DNA from: Clostridiales bacterium UBA1316
GTDB lineage: Bacteria > Bacillota > Clostridia > Oscillospirales > Oscillospiraceae
DNA: 50,830 nucleotides
Reading direction: 5' to 3'
Assembly (NCBI GenBank): GCA_002307055.1
Contig: DBTM01000026.1
Span: forward strand, 1 to 50,830
Under the pieces are notes generated by a model. It was not told where the DNA came from. It was given only the letters and a program-made list of their open reading frames with translations, and did not search any database. Both the position numbers and the translations under genes were made by a program. Below, in pieces: positions 43,572 through 50,830 of this stretch (position 1 is the first letter of the stretch; every line of letters begins with the position of its first letter).

Positions 43572-44987
43572 GTGAATAAGCATGTCGATAACGAAACAGT
43601 CTGGGATGTCGCCATCATCGGATGCGGGATTGCCGGGATTTACGCGGGCTATGAGCTCGTCAAGCTCAATCCGAACCTGAAAGTCTTATTAATAGAACAG
43701 GGCGAGGATATCCACAACAGAAGCTGCCCGATTGTTGCGCACAAAACAAAGGAGTGCATTTCCTGCGCTTCCTGCGCGATCATGCGCGGCTTCGGCGGTG
43801 CCGGAGCCTATTCGGACGGCAAATATAACTTCACAACTGAATTCGGCGGCTGGCTGATCGATTACCTTCCTGAGCAGGAGATTATGGATCTCATCAACTA
43901 CGTCGATTCGGTCAACGTCTCTTTCGGCGCGACGGAGGTTATCTATTCGACGCAGAGCGAAGCGGCGCTGAAGCTTGAAAAGAGGGCTCTTGAAAATGAC
44001 CTTCACCTGCTTCAGGCAAAGGTTAAGCATCTCGGAACGGAGAACAACCTCCAAATACTCAAAAACATTTTTGAATATATGAAAAATAAGGTGACGCTTC
44101 AGTTCAGCACTTCCGTCGATAATATCAAGGTGCTGACTGAAGGCTACCTGCTTGAAACATCCGCCGGTGACGTCCGGTGTCATTACCTCATCGCCGCGCC
44201 GGGCCGGTCAGGCGCCGAGTGGTTCAGCGAGCAGTGCGGCAAGCTTGGTCTGGAGATTATCAACAATCAGGTGGATATCGGCGTCCGTGTCGAACTGCCC
44301 GCGAAAGTCTTTGAGCACATCACAGACGTCGTTTATGAGTCCAAGCTTATATACCGGACGAAGCAATACGGCGATCAGGTCCGCACGTTCTGCATGAACC
44401 CGTACGGGCATGTTGTCACCGAAAACGTCGATGGGCTGATGACCGTCAACGGGCACAGCTACAGTGACCCAAAGCTCCAAAGTGAAAACACGAATTTTGC
44501 ACTCCTGGTCTCCAATCGTTTTACCGAGCCCTTTAAGGAGACTTATAAATACGGCAAGCACATTGCGTCCCTTTCAAATATGCTCGGCGGCGGCATACTG
44601 ATTCAGCGCTTCGGTGACCTGCTCAAAGGCTCCCGTACAAATGAGCACCGCCTGTCAAAGAGCTTCGTCAAACCGACACTGAAGGCCACACCGGGCGATT
44701 TGAGTCTCGTATTGCCCAAGCGGCACATGGACAACATCATTGAGATGATTTACGCGCTTGATAAAATCGCTCCGGGAACGGCGAATTACGATACGCTCCT
44801 CTACGGCGTCGAAGTCAAGTTCTATTCCTCCAGGCCCCAGCTCACCGCCTCACTCGAAACCAAGCTGAAAAACTTTTACGCCATCGGCGACGGCGCCGGC
44901 ATTACCCGCGGGCTCGCCCAAGCCGCCGCAAGCGGCGTCTTGGTGGCAAGAGCAATCGCGGAGAAGATATCTGAAAACATAAAATAA
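43572..44987 (+). CDS. FAD-dependent dehydrogenase-like protein
   Basis: 471 residues from GTG at 43572 (GAGGT about 8 nt upstream). An N-terminal dinucleotide fold (VAIIGCGIAGIYAGYEL) is followed by a Cys cluster (CISCASCAIM) and GFGGAGAYSDGKYN, a pattern of a group of predicted FAD-dependent dehydrogenases. YAIGDGAGITRGLAQAAASG closes the FAD site at the C-terminus. Its substrate is unknown. An 83-bp gap separates it from the acetyltransferase, with AT-rich promoter-like sequence, and a good terminator follows, so it may be its own transcription unit. Confidence 0.82.
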   Translation: MNKHVDNETVWDVAIIGCGIAGIYAGYELVKLNPNLKVLLIEQGEDIHNRSCPIVAHKTKECISCASCAIMRGFGGAGAYSDGKYNFTTEFGGWLIDYLPEQEIMDLINYVDSVNVSFGATEVIYSTQSEAALKLEKRALENDLHLLQAKVKHLGTENNLQILKNIFEYMKNKVTLQFSTSVDNIKVLTEGYLLETSAGDVRCHYLIAAPGRSGAEWFSEQCGKLGLEIINNQVDIGVRVELPAKVFEHITDVVYESKLIYRTKQYGDQVRTFCMNPYGHVVTENVDGLMTVNGHSYSDPKLQSENTNFALLVSNRFTEPFKETYKYGKHIASLSNMLGGGILIQRFGDLLKGSRTNEHRLSKSFVKPTLKATPGDLSLVLPKRHMDNIIEMIYALDKIAPGTANYDTLLYGVEVKFYSSRPQLTASLETKLKNFYAIGDGAGITRGLAQAAASGVLVARAIAEKISENIK

Positions 44988-44994
44988 TAAGCTT

Positions 44995-45047
44995 TAACTG
45001 CCTTGCTCAAGTCTTTAACGACTAACTGAACGAGGCAGTTATTTTTT
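44995..45047 (+). terminator. Intrinsic terminator after the FAD protein gene
   Basis: TAACTGCCT...(44995 on) pairs with AGGCAGTTA (to 45041), followed by a run of six T (45042-45047). Confidence 0.88.
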
Positions 45048-45103
45048 ATTTAGATTAAGTATACCATCAACCTTATGCGATTTATGTACAAGCCATCGTC
45101 GCT

Positions 45104-45199
45104 CCCGTAGGGTGCAGACCTTGTGTCTGCCCTCGTTCTTGTTTAAGTCATCTTTGCAATTACCAAGATTGGGCAGACACGAGGTCTGCCCCTACGGGG
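45104..45199. repeat. Long GTAGGG palindromic element
   Basis: Arms of about 29 nt (45104-45132 and 45171-45199), near-perfect inverted repeats with one indel, starting CCCGTAGGG and ending TGTCTGCCC, separated by 38 nt. It lies between the FAD-gene terminator and the convergent hexokinase stop. Size and arms make it the largest member of the palindrome family in this window. Confidence 0.85.
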
Positions 45200-45236
45200 T
45201 GCGTTGAAATTAACTGTTTACGGTATAACTTTCTTG

Positions 45237-46541
45237 TCAATTAATCAGTGCGGCAAAAGCGGTGCCGAGCAGCGTCGCATTCTCCACCGCCTTAACCTGG
45301 CAGTACCGTCCCTGCTTAGCCGTAATTTCGCTGAGGATATAGGTATTGAATTTATCTTCAAAAGAAAAGAGCTTATGAAAGGTCGAACCCTCCGCAACGA
45401 CGCATACGGGTTTTTCAGGACGTCGGCCTGTGTCAGTTTTCTCCATGACTGCGGCAATCGCCACAACGGCCAGCTTCGCCCCGCGCTCAATGATTCTTTC
45501 TGCCACCGCAGCGAACACAGTCCGGTCCTCTCGCGTTTTACACAAATCCGAAAGCAGATTTCGGGCAGAAATATCCGATAAAAAACTGCTGATTTCAGAT
45601 AATGAAAGCGCGTTCAAAGAAAGGATTGACGCACCTGTTTCTTCCGAGAACAGCCCGTCAGATACCGCTTTTTGCAGCGTTAGTAATATAAGCTGCCCTA
45701 AATATCTGCCGCTCATCATTTTCTCAAATTGGTGCTCCAGCGGATTGACCGTTGTTTTGTTCAATGCCGTATCGATCGCGCCGGGTGGTATGCGGTCAAA
45801 ATAACCGGACTCTGTGTTTACAATCATCGCCGCTTTTTGATAACCGCCCTGCAATTTTTTTATCTGATCCGTTTTTTCTATATAACTGAGATTTTGGCCT
45901 GTACCAAGCACAAATCCGATATAACTGTCATATGGCTGCACAGCGCCGCAGATCGGCGCTGCGCCAATCAGCAGAACAGCCGCCGTGTCGTTTAAAAGAG
46001 CATATGCTTTTTGCTCATGATATCCGCGGCCCTTCAGCGTTGCGGAGAGCTCGTGTGCGATTTCCATCCCCTCGGAGTCCAAAACGGTGATCTCTTTACT
46101 GAAGGAGATAAGCCGGCCGTCTTTATTTGGCAGAATCTCAGCCGCGTGCGAAAAACAAATACCAATTCGGCTGCTCTTATGAATGACAGGCTGAAGCTTA
46201 TCAACAATCTCGCTAAAAAACGCCGCTTTCGATATTGCATGCGATAACCCCGGCACCGGCGCTTCACTCGACTCCACGACCTGAAGCCGGCCGCCGATCA
46301 CTTGAAGCAGCGCGACTCTGAGATTCGTCCCTCCGATATCGATGGCAATCGCCGTTTCGCCCTCACGGACCAAGCCGTCTGCCGACAGATATGTCGGGAT
46401 CATTTTCAGGGAAGACGGTGCTCCGTCAAGACCTGCTTTCATCTGGCTGATAAACGCATCTTTGCATTCATTAAAATTTATGCACACCGGGTGCATGCCG
46501 TAATGCATTAAAAATTTATCTGTTCTTAAAATATCGTCCAA
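45237..46541 (-). CDS. Hexokinase, eukaryotic-type family
   Basis: 434 residues from a TTG start (AAGGAG about 11 nt upstream). It has the hexokinase-family phosphate loop AIDIGGTNLRVALLQ (about 66-80), the catalytic Asp185 in LLNDTAAVLL, GFVLGTGQNLSYIE, NTESGYF and the C-terminal VAEGSTFH. These match the hexokinase_1/hexokinase_2 family typical of eukaryotes and found in some Clostridia and Bacteroidetes, not the ROK or bacterial Glk families. It phosphorylates glucose or related hexoses with ATP in the cytoplasm. No sugar transporter is adjacent. It is divergent from the RNase Z-like gene. Confidence 0.87.
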   Translation of the reverse strand: MDDILRTDKFLMHYGMHPVCINFNECKDAFISQMKAGLDGAPSSLKMIPTYLSADGLVREGETAIAIDIGGTNLRVALLQVIGGRLQVVESSEAPVPGLSHAISKAAFFSEIVDKLQPVIHKSSRIGICFSHAAEILPNKDGRLISFSKEITVLDSEGMEIAHELSATLKGRGYHEQKAYALLNDTAAVLLIGAAPICGAVQPYDSYIGFVLGTGQNLSYIEKTDQIKKLQGGYQKAAMIVNTESGYFDRIPPGAIDTALNKTTVNPLEHQFEKMMSGRYLGQLILLTLQKAVSDGLFSEETGASILSLNALSLSEISSFLSDISARNLLSDLCKTREDRTVFAAVAERIIERGAKLAVVAIAAVMEKTDTGRRPEKPVCVVAEGSTFHKLFSFEDKFNTYILSEITAKQGRYCQVKAVENATLLGTAFAALIN

Positions 46542-46563
46542 CGATTGGCTCTCCTTCTCTTAT

Positions 46564-46596
46564 GTAAGCATCCAGAGGTGCTTATTATCTGCTTAC
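46564..46596 (-). promoter_or_regulatory. Overlapping hairpins in the hexokinase leader
   Basis: On the minus strand GTAAGCA (46596-46590) and TAAGCA (46584-46579) both can pair with TGCTTAC (46570-46564), giving two mutually exclusive stems just before the ribosome binding site. It could be an operator or an RNA switch, or chance. Confidence 0.35.
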
Positions 46597-46718
46597 TTTA
46601 TATTACAAATTTGTCCCGCTGAGTAGTTGTTTTGGCAATTATGTTCATTTATCATAGGTATGCACAATTTATCACATAAAAAGTTGCCTATTTTACTCAT
46701 ACTTGAGTGGAATTATAA

Positions 46719-46746
46719 TTGACGCGGCATGCTTTCGGAGTATAAA
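46719..46746 (+). promoter_or_regulatory. Promoter of the RNase Z-like gene
   Basis: TTGACG (46719-46724), 16 nt, TATAAA (46741-46746), about 50 nt before the start. Confidence 0.6.
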
Positions 46747-46795
46747 ATCATTATTATTTCAATATGATAACTCTGTTATGTAAAGGAGGCTTTCT

Positions 46796-47701
46796 ATGAT
46801 GGACGTCTGTTTGCCCGGCACGGGCGGGATGATTCCTCTGCCCGAGCGCTGGCTGAGCTGCTGTTGGCTTGAATATCAGGGGAAAGGACTCCTGATTGAT
46901 TGCGGTGAGGGCACTCAGATTGCTCTGAAAAAAGCCGCCTGCAAAATAAGCCGCCTCGATACGCTCCTTATTACACACTATCACGCCGACCATATTGCGG
47001 GGCTCCCGGGCTTGCTCCTGACGCTTGGCAATCACGGCAAAAGAACACCCCTGACAATCATAGGCCCAAGGGGCCTGCAAACCGTCGTCTCCTCTCTTTT
47101 AATCATCGCTCCGGCGCTGCCGTATGAGGTCAGCCTTATTGAAATCAAAGCCGATAGTGAGGGTTATTTTGAAGATGATGATCGTGTGATTTCTTATCTG
47201 CCGCTCGAACACGGCATACACTGCCTCGGGTACCGCGTTGCCCTTAAGCGAAAACCGGTTTTTAACCCCGATAAAGCCGAGCGCCTCGGAATACCAAAAA
47301 CACTTTTTCGTTCTTTGCATTCAGGGCAGTCCGTTCAGCTCGATGACGGGCGCCATATTGAGCCCGAAATGGTTTTAGACGGAGTACGCGTACCGATATC
47401 CGTCTGCTACATGACAGATACGGTACCAACGGATAAAATGGCCGATTTTGCGTGCGGCGCCGACCTCCTGATCTGCGAGGGCATGTACGGCGATGAAGAC
47501 ATGTATCAGAAAATGGAGGAGAAGGGGCATATGGTCTTTTCCTCAAGTGCCCGTATCGCACTCAAGGCCAATGTCGGGGTACTGTGGCTGACGCATTTCA
47601 GCCCCGCTATGAAGGACCCGGAAGCCTATATTGAAAATGCGAAGTCTATATTTCCCGATTCACTGGCCGGTTATGACGGGATTAAAACGACGCTGTCATA
47701 A
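46796..47701 (+). CDS. Ribonuclease Z-like metallo-beta-lactamase protein
   Basis: 301 residues, the normal length for RNase Z, which removes the 3' trailer of tRNA precursors. The zinc motif is THYHADHIAGLPG (His61, His63, Asp65, His66), with further ligands at PLEHGIHCLGYR, the Asp in MTDTVP, and LTHFSPA. The loop between strands 2 and 3 (GTQIALKKA) is RNase Z-like. GGAGG lies about 7 nt before the ATG pair at 46796/46799. An arylsulfatase-type relative is possible, but the pattern favours RNase Z. Confidence 0.88.
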   Translation: MMDVCLPGTGGMIPLPERWLSCCWLEYQGKGLLIDCGEGTQIALKKAACKISRLDTLLITHYHADHIAGLPGLLLTLGNHGKRTPLTIIGPRGLQTVVSSLLIIAPALPYEVSLIEIKADSEGYFEDDDRVISYLPLEHGIHCLGYRVALKRKPVFNPDKAERLGIPKTLFRSLHSGQSVQLDDGRHIEPEMVLDGVRVPISVCYMTDTVPTDKMADFACGADLLICEGMYGDEDMYQKMEEKGHMVFSSSARIALKANVGVLWLTHFSPAMKDPEAYIENAKSIFPDSLAGYDGIKTTLS

Positions 47702-47741
47702 ACCCAGATCAATATCCAATGTCCTAATTGTGAGGTAAATC

Positions 47742-48248
47742 ATGAACAACAAAATTAAGAAAATCACATATTCCGCGATAGCCGCCGCCATTATTTTCAT
47801 CGTGACCTGGACAATTAAGCTCCCCGTTCCGGCTACGTCGGGTGCCTATATCAATTTGGGTGACTCTATGATATATCTCTCGGCATATTTGCTCGGCGGA
47901 CCGATTGGTGCGATAGCCGCAGCCGTCGGCAGCGCTTTGGCGGATACGGCGGCAGGCGCCGGCGTCTATATCCCGGCAACCTTCGTCATAAAAGGCCTAA
48001 TAGGACTCATATTCGGTTATATGCTCAAAAAAAAGAGCTTTCCGATGTATGCGATTGCCTGTGTTCTCGGCGGTGCTGTTATGACAGCCGGTTACGCACT
48101 TTATGAAACCGCAGTTTTCGGGTTCGCTTACGCGGTGGTGTCTTTACCTTTCAATTTGATTCAATGGGCCGGCAGTATTATCGTGGCGATCGTCTTGTAT
48201 CCCATGGCGGCTAGAATTTATAAAGCCGCACATTTTAACGCGTTATAG
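47742..48248 (+). CDS. ECF transporter S component
   Basis: 168 residues with about five to six membrane helices and the start pattern of energy-coupling-factor substrate-binding subunits (TYSAIAAAIIFIVTW, then YINLGDSMIYLSAYLLGGPIG). Such proteins capture a vitamin or similar micronutrient and depend on an EcfA/A'/T module encoded elsewhere. Substrate cannot be assigned; folate, hydroxymethylpyrimidine, pantothenate and others are possible. It follows the RNase Z-like gene by 40 nt with GAGGT before the ATG, and a strong terminator follows. Confidence 0.8.
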   Translation: MNNKIKKITYSAIAAAIIFIVTWTIKLPVPATSGAYINLGDSMIYLSAYLLGGPIGAIAAAVGSALADTAAGAGVYIPATFVIKGLIGLIFGYMLKKKSFPMYAIACVLGGAVMTAGYALYETAVFGFAYAVVSLPFNLIQWAGSIIVAIVLYPMAARIYKAAHFNAL

Positions 48249-48270
48249 TGCTCTATAGCCCCCATTGAGA

Positions 48271-48300
48271 ACGACCGATGCGTATCGCATCGGTCGTTTT
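48271..48300. terminator. Terminator hairpin after the ECF S component gene
   Basis: ACGACCGATGCG (48271-48282), a 3-nt loop, and its exact complement (48286-48297), then four T. It lies between convergent genes, 23 nt after the stop on the plus strand. Confidence 0.75.
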
Positions 48301-48361
48301 ACGTTCGCAGTTGCCTGACAAATCGTTATAAATCAAAGCCTCGCTTCATCAAAACGCTTTT

Positions 48362-49435
48362 TTAGATGAAAAAGATGATAATAAAATAGATAAGCATGAT
48401 GACAAGCCCAAGCGGGACGCCGAGGCGGGCCCAGTCCCGGCTTTGGATTTTCAGCTTACCGGCAGAAATAATATTCGGGATGTTTCCCGGAATCAGCATA
48501 CCGCCGCTGATGAGGAGGCCCATCAGTACGGCGCTGATTTGTGATGCGGTCATTTTATTGCTGATTTCCGCAGCGGCAAGAGTGGCATTGTCCAAAATTG
48601 CTGAGATCATATTGAGCCAGTACAGCACATAATTGCTCATACTGATAACATAGGTGTCAATGAGCGGTTTAAAGCCTGTTCCGAGAAGCTCAAGGGCAAA
48701 GACAAAGAAAAAGATTTTTATCGCTCTGATAACAGCGCCTTTAATGGTATCCGGTTCCGTGAACTCTTCTGTTAATTCCAAGTCAACGCCGCCCGCCGGC
48801 CCATAACCGGGTCCGTTTTCCGCCATAGTGATATTTTTTTCTTTTCTATTCATATAGATGAATCCAAGGACGCCTAAGGCGATGACACCCGGTATTATGT
48901 AAATTCCGAGTGAATCCAGCAGATAAAGGAAGCCCGCGTCAAGTTTTGATATTACCACCGTCGCCAGCGGTTCTCCAACAGGCGTGAGCACCGCGCCGAG
49001 GCCGATTGAGAAGCATGCAATGATGTTGAGATTAATCTTCTGCTGCCGCTTAATAGGCATTATATTCAGTATTTCCACCAGAAGAAGCGCGGCAATAATC
49101 GCTGTAATAACACTTGACAAAAAGCCCAGAATGATGATGAGGATCATGACAAATACGCTTATTGGAACATGCTTTAAAATTTTGTTGATCAGTGCTGAAA
49201 CCTTATCTTTAAATACGATAAAGAGTATACCGAACACAAGGACCGCCAGGGTAATGAAATAAAGAAAATAGTTCTCTAATATTCCTATAAACAAATTCAG
49301 TGAAATCGCCTTTGATATAATCACTGAAGCAAGCCCCATGACAAACAGAAATATTTCAAGATTGTGTTCAACAATTTCTACCACGAACGGCAGGATCAGC
49401 ACTAAAATCAGAATAATCAGTAAACCAATTATCAT
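48362..49435 (-). CDS. DUF1646 family membrane protein, putative cation transporter
   Basis: 357 residues with 9-11 hydrophobic helices. The opening ILPFVVEIVEHNLEIFLFVMG and the internal LTPVGEPLATVV and LIPGNIPNIISAGKLK are hallmarks of DUF1646, a group related to the ion-transporter superfamily with two internally similar halves. The central loop (about 195-235, charged EEFTEPD) separates the halves. Substrate unknown; sodium or another cation is the usual guess. Monocistronic as far as can be seen. Confidence 0.8.
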   Translation of the reverse strand: MIIGLLIILILVLILPFVVEIVEHNLEIFLFVMGLASVIISKAISLNLFIGILENYFLYFITLAVLVFGILFIVFKDKVSALINKILKHVPISVFVMILIIILGFLSSVITAIIAALLLVEILNIMPIKRQQKINLNIIACFSIGLGAVLTPVGEPLATVVISKLDAGFLYLLDSLGIYIIPGVIALGVLGFIYMNRKEKNITMAENGPGYGPAGGVDLELTEEFTEPDTIKGAVIRAIKIFFFVFALELLGTGFKPLIDTYVISMSNYVLYWLNMISAILDNATLAAAEISNKMTASQISAVLMGLLISGGMLIPGNIPNIISAGKLKIQSRDWARLGVPLGLVIMLIYFIIIFFI

Positions 49436-49647
49436 CGAAAACTCACTTCCTTATAAAAATAAGGCGATTATATCATAGGCGTCAGCAAATGCAAAATATT
49501 TTTTAACATTTTGTGATATTTTTTGTATATCAACCACAAATCAAATCAGCATATGGTCAATTTGCAACACAATATACACCCCACTTCAAAACATCCTAGC
49601 TTTATTTTGTATAACTGTACAAAATGCAAATATTATGAATTTTTCTC
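49436..49647. other. Intergenic region upstream of the ammonium-transporter operon
   Basis: Very AT-rich, no credible gene. It should hold the minus-strand promoter of the DUF1646 gene and the upstream control region of the amt operon, but I see no box pair for DUF1646 that I would defend. Confidence 0.4.
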
Positions 49648-49676
49648 TTGACCTCCTTTCATTTTGGTGTTACATT
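49648..49676 (+). promoter_or_regulatory. Promoter of the ammonium-transporter operon
   Basis: TTGACC (49648-49653), 17 nt, TACATT (49671-49676). Transcription would start near 49683, giving a leader of about 290 nt. Confidence 0.7.
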
Positions 49677-49721
49677 ATATTCAAATAAAGCAAGTGAGCT
49701 TTTCACTCACGTTTTAATGGC

Positions 49722-49759
49722 AAAGGCGCCGGATCAATTCGATTGATTCGCGCTTTTTT
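49722..49759 (+). terminator. Leader terminator 1
   Basis: AAAGGCGC-CGGATCAA pairs with TTGATTC-GCGCTTT, followed by a T-run (49754-49759). About 215 nt upstream of the first gene, so it must be bypassed for expression. Confidence 0.75.
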
Positions 49760-49808
49760 ATATTCAGAGGCACCGTTTGAGGTGCCGAAAAAAATAACCA
49801 AATGCTGG

Positions 49809-49852
49809 CAAAGGCGCCGAATCAAAAACTGATTCTGCGCTTTGATTTTTTA
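49809..49852 (+). terminator. Leader terminator 2
   Basis: CAAAG-CGC-GAATCA pairs with TGATTC-GCG-CTTTG, with single bulges, followed by a T-run (49846-49851). A duplicate of terminator 1 in sequence and layout. Confidence 0.75.
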
Positions 49853-49975
49853 GTAAGCTGTTATGAGGTATGCGAATATCTCTTATATACAACCCGGACA
49901 CATATTTTAAGCAGAGACGGACATTCTCATAACAGGAATATTGAGATTGAGCAGAGATTTTAAGGGGGAGCAAAC

Positions 49976-50284
49976 ATGAAACAGATAAGAAAACCGCTTG
50001 GAAGGGACAAAAAAGGGAAAATGGCGACTGTTGCCGCTCTTTTCACCGGAGCATTATTGATCACAGGATCCGGCGTCTGGTACGCAGTGTACAGTGTGGT
50101 CAATAACATCAACTTCAAAATTCTGAATAGTACGGTACCCGGCATTGTATTAGCACTTCTTGTTATGTATTTTGGTATTCGGTTTTTCTTGTCCGCAAAT
50201 AAGCTGAGCAAGGTTATCCTGAAAGATTCGTCCTATTTCTCGTGGAGCAACTTTAAAAAAGCAAAACCTGCTAAAAGCAGATAA
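49976..50284 (+). CDS. Small two-helix membrane protein upstream of amt, unknown function
   Basis: 102 residues, strongly basic at both ends (KQIRKPLGRDKKGK and KKAKPAKSR), with two hydrophobic helices at about 18-40 and 53-72. AAGGGGGAG lies about 7 nt before the ATG. It is 20 nt upstream of the ammonium transporter gene under the same leader. I do not recognise a family. A small accessory or regulatory subunit of the transporter is a reasonable guess from position only. Confidence 0.75.
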   Translation: MKQIRKPLGRDKKGKMATVAALFTGALLITGSGVWYAVYSVVNNINFKILNSTVPGIVLALLVMYFGIRFFLSANKLSKVILKDSSYFSWSNFKKAKPAKSR

Positions 50285-50304
50285 GTATAAGGGAGGGTAA
50301 AAAA

Positions 50305-50830
50305 ATGAAAAAGTCTATCAAATTTATCAGCATTTTTGTGCTGCTGGTGATATTAGCCGGAGTCCTTCTGCTGCCGGCACTGGCGGCGGGACCGGATCCA
50401 ACAGGCGCATCCTACGCGACGTCAACAGGTACTGAAACGCTTTCTGATGTCGCTGTCGCAGCCAATAAAGCACAGTACAGCGCGAACTTCGTTTGGGTTA
50501 TGATTACCGGCTTCATGGTCTTCTTCTTCCAGTGCGGATTCGCAATGGTTGAAACCGGTTTCGTCCGCGGAAAGAACGCAGCGCACACAATCACAATGAA
50601 CTTCATGGTGTTTCTCGTCGGCGCAGTCGGTTATTTCCTCGTTGGGTTTGCCATACAGTTCGGCGGCTCGGGCGGCGCAGCAGGGCTCGGTACCGGCGGC
50701 TCAGCCTTAAATGGTATGCTGGCAATACCGGGGTTCGGCGGTATCCTCGGCTATAAAGGATTTTTACTCCAAAGCGGCGGCACATACGATGCCGGTATCT
50801 ATGCACTCTTCTTCTTCCAGATGGTGTTTA
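50305..50830 (+). CDS. amtB: Ammonium transporter (N-terminal part; cut by window edge)
   Basis: About 175 codons visible, open to the window end. A cleavable-looking signal segment (about 1-28, KKSIKF...ALAA) precedes the first channel helix, as in many Amt proteins. Then come FVWVMITGFMVFFFQCGFAMVE, a hallmark of Amt, GFVRGKNAAHTITMNF, and a Gly-rich stretch before FGGILGYKGF and FFFQMVF. The channel passes ammonium or ammonia across the membrane for nitrogen assimilation. GGGAGGG lies about 7 nt before the ATG. The leader terminators upstream suggest control by nitrogen status. Confidence 0.93.
   Translation, partial: MKKSIKFISIFVLLVILAGVLLLPALAAGPDPTGASYATSTGTETLSDVAVAANKAQYSANFVWVMITGFMVFFFQCGFAMVETGFVRGKNAAHTITMNFMVFLVGAVGYFLVGFAIQFGGSGGAAGLGTGGSALNGMLAIPGFGGILGYKGFLLQSGGTYDAGIYALFFFQMVF

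Larger units (their letters stand above)
49687..49860 (+). promoter_or_regulatory. Tandem hairpin-terminator leader, candidate antitermination device
   Basis: Two modules in a row. Module 1: hairpin at 49687-49710 (AAAGC/GCTTT or GTGAG/CTCAC pairings) then a terminator. Module 2: hairpin GGCACC/GGTGCC (49769-49786) then a second terminator. Each terminator begins with TGGCAAAGGCGCCG(G/A)ATCA, which can also fold as GGC-AAAGGC-GCC with a six-base loop having A at 1 and G at 4. That is the loop rule of ANTAR-protein binding sites. Control by an ANTAR (NasT/EutV-like) regulator is inference. Confidence 0.5.

Overview
This window looks like a chromosomal segment of an anaerobic, low-to-mid GC Gram-positive bacterium of the Clostridia, perhaps an Oscillospirales/Ruminococcaceae relative. 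Signs are strong purine-rich ribosome binding sites, frequent TTG and GTG starts, TTGACA-17-TATAAT-type promoters, a tryptophan T-box leader, an S-layer-homology (SLH) surface protein and dispersed GTAGGG palindromes. Genus-level assignment is inference. I see no rRNA or tRNA gene, CRISPR array, transposase or phage gene.

Layout. 1-5.9 kb: housekeeping metabolism, with nadE (cut by the left edge) and an M20 peptidase on the minus strand, then ridA, a metY-type sulfhydrylase and a pyridoxal/pyridoxamine kinase on the plus strand. 6.0-9.1 kb: a compact chaperone operon encoding a short Hsp70 split over two overlapping frames and a membrane-anchored J-protein, behind a structured leader. 9.2-12.2 kb: a small Cys-containing protein and two tandem EAL-HDOD paralogues. 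12.2-19.2 kb: a beta-carbonic anhydrase, a DUF1697 protein, a 1379-residue SLH surface protein and an MFS exporter. 19.4-27.5 kb: a complete T-box-controlled tryptophan operon, trpEGDCFBA, followed by a DAHP synthase gene. 27.6-30.8 kb: a secreted CE15-like glucuronoyl esterase and a GNAT acetyltransferase.

30.9-42.7 kb holds the most interesting locus: a nine-gene cluster around a molybdenum aldehyde oxidoreductase of the Mop type. It encodes a MocA-like nucleotidyltransferase fused to an HD domain, the oxidoreductase itself (2Fe-2S plus molybdopterin domains, no FAD domain), a flavin/iron-sulfur/CCG-domain partner, a small rubredoxin-like protein, a radical SAM protein, a SAM methyltransferase, a C-GCAxxG-C-C protein, an AMP-forming ligase and an XdhC-like factor. 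From memory this set matches the conserved DVU_1551-1559 neighbourhood of Desulfovibrio. XdhC and MocA have known roles in cofactor handling. The radical SAM, methyltransferase, ligase and C-GCAxxG-C-C steps have, to my knowledge, no established reaction, so the cluster may define an undescribed maturation pathway or small-molecule modification.

42.7-50.8 kb: a hexapeptide acetyltransferase, an FAD-dependent dehydrogenase-like protein, a eukaryotic-type hexokinase, an RNase Z-like protein, an ECF transporter S component, a DUF1646 membrane protein and the start of an ammonium-transporter operon. That operon has a leader carrying two tandem hairpin-plus-terminator modules, a plausible nitrogen-responsive antitermination device.
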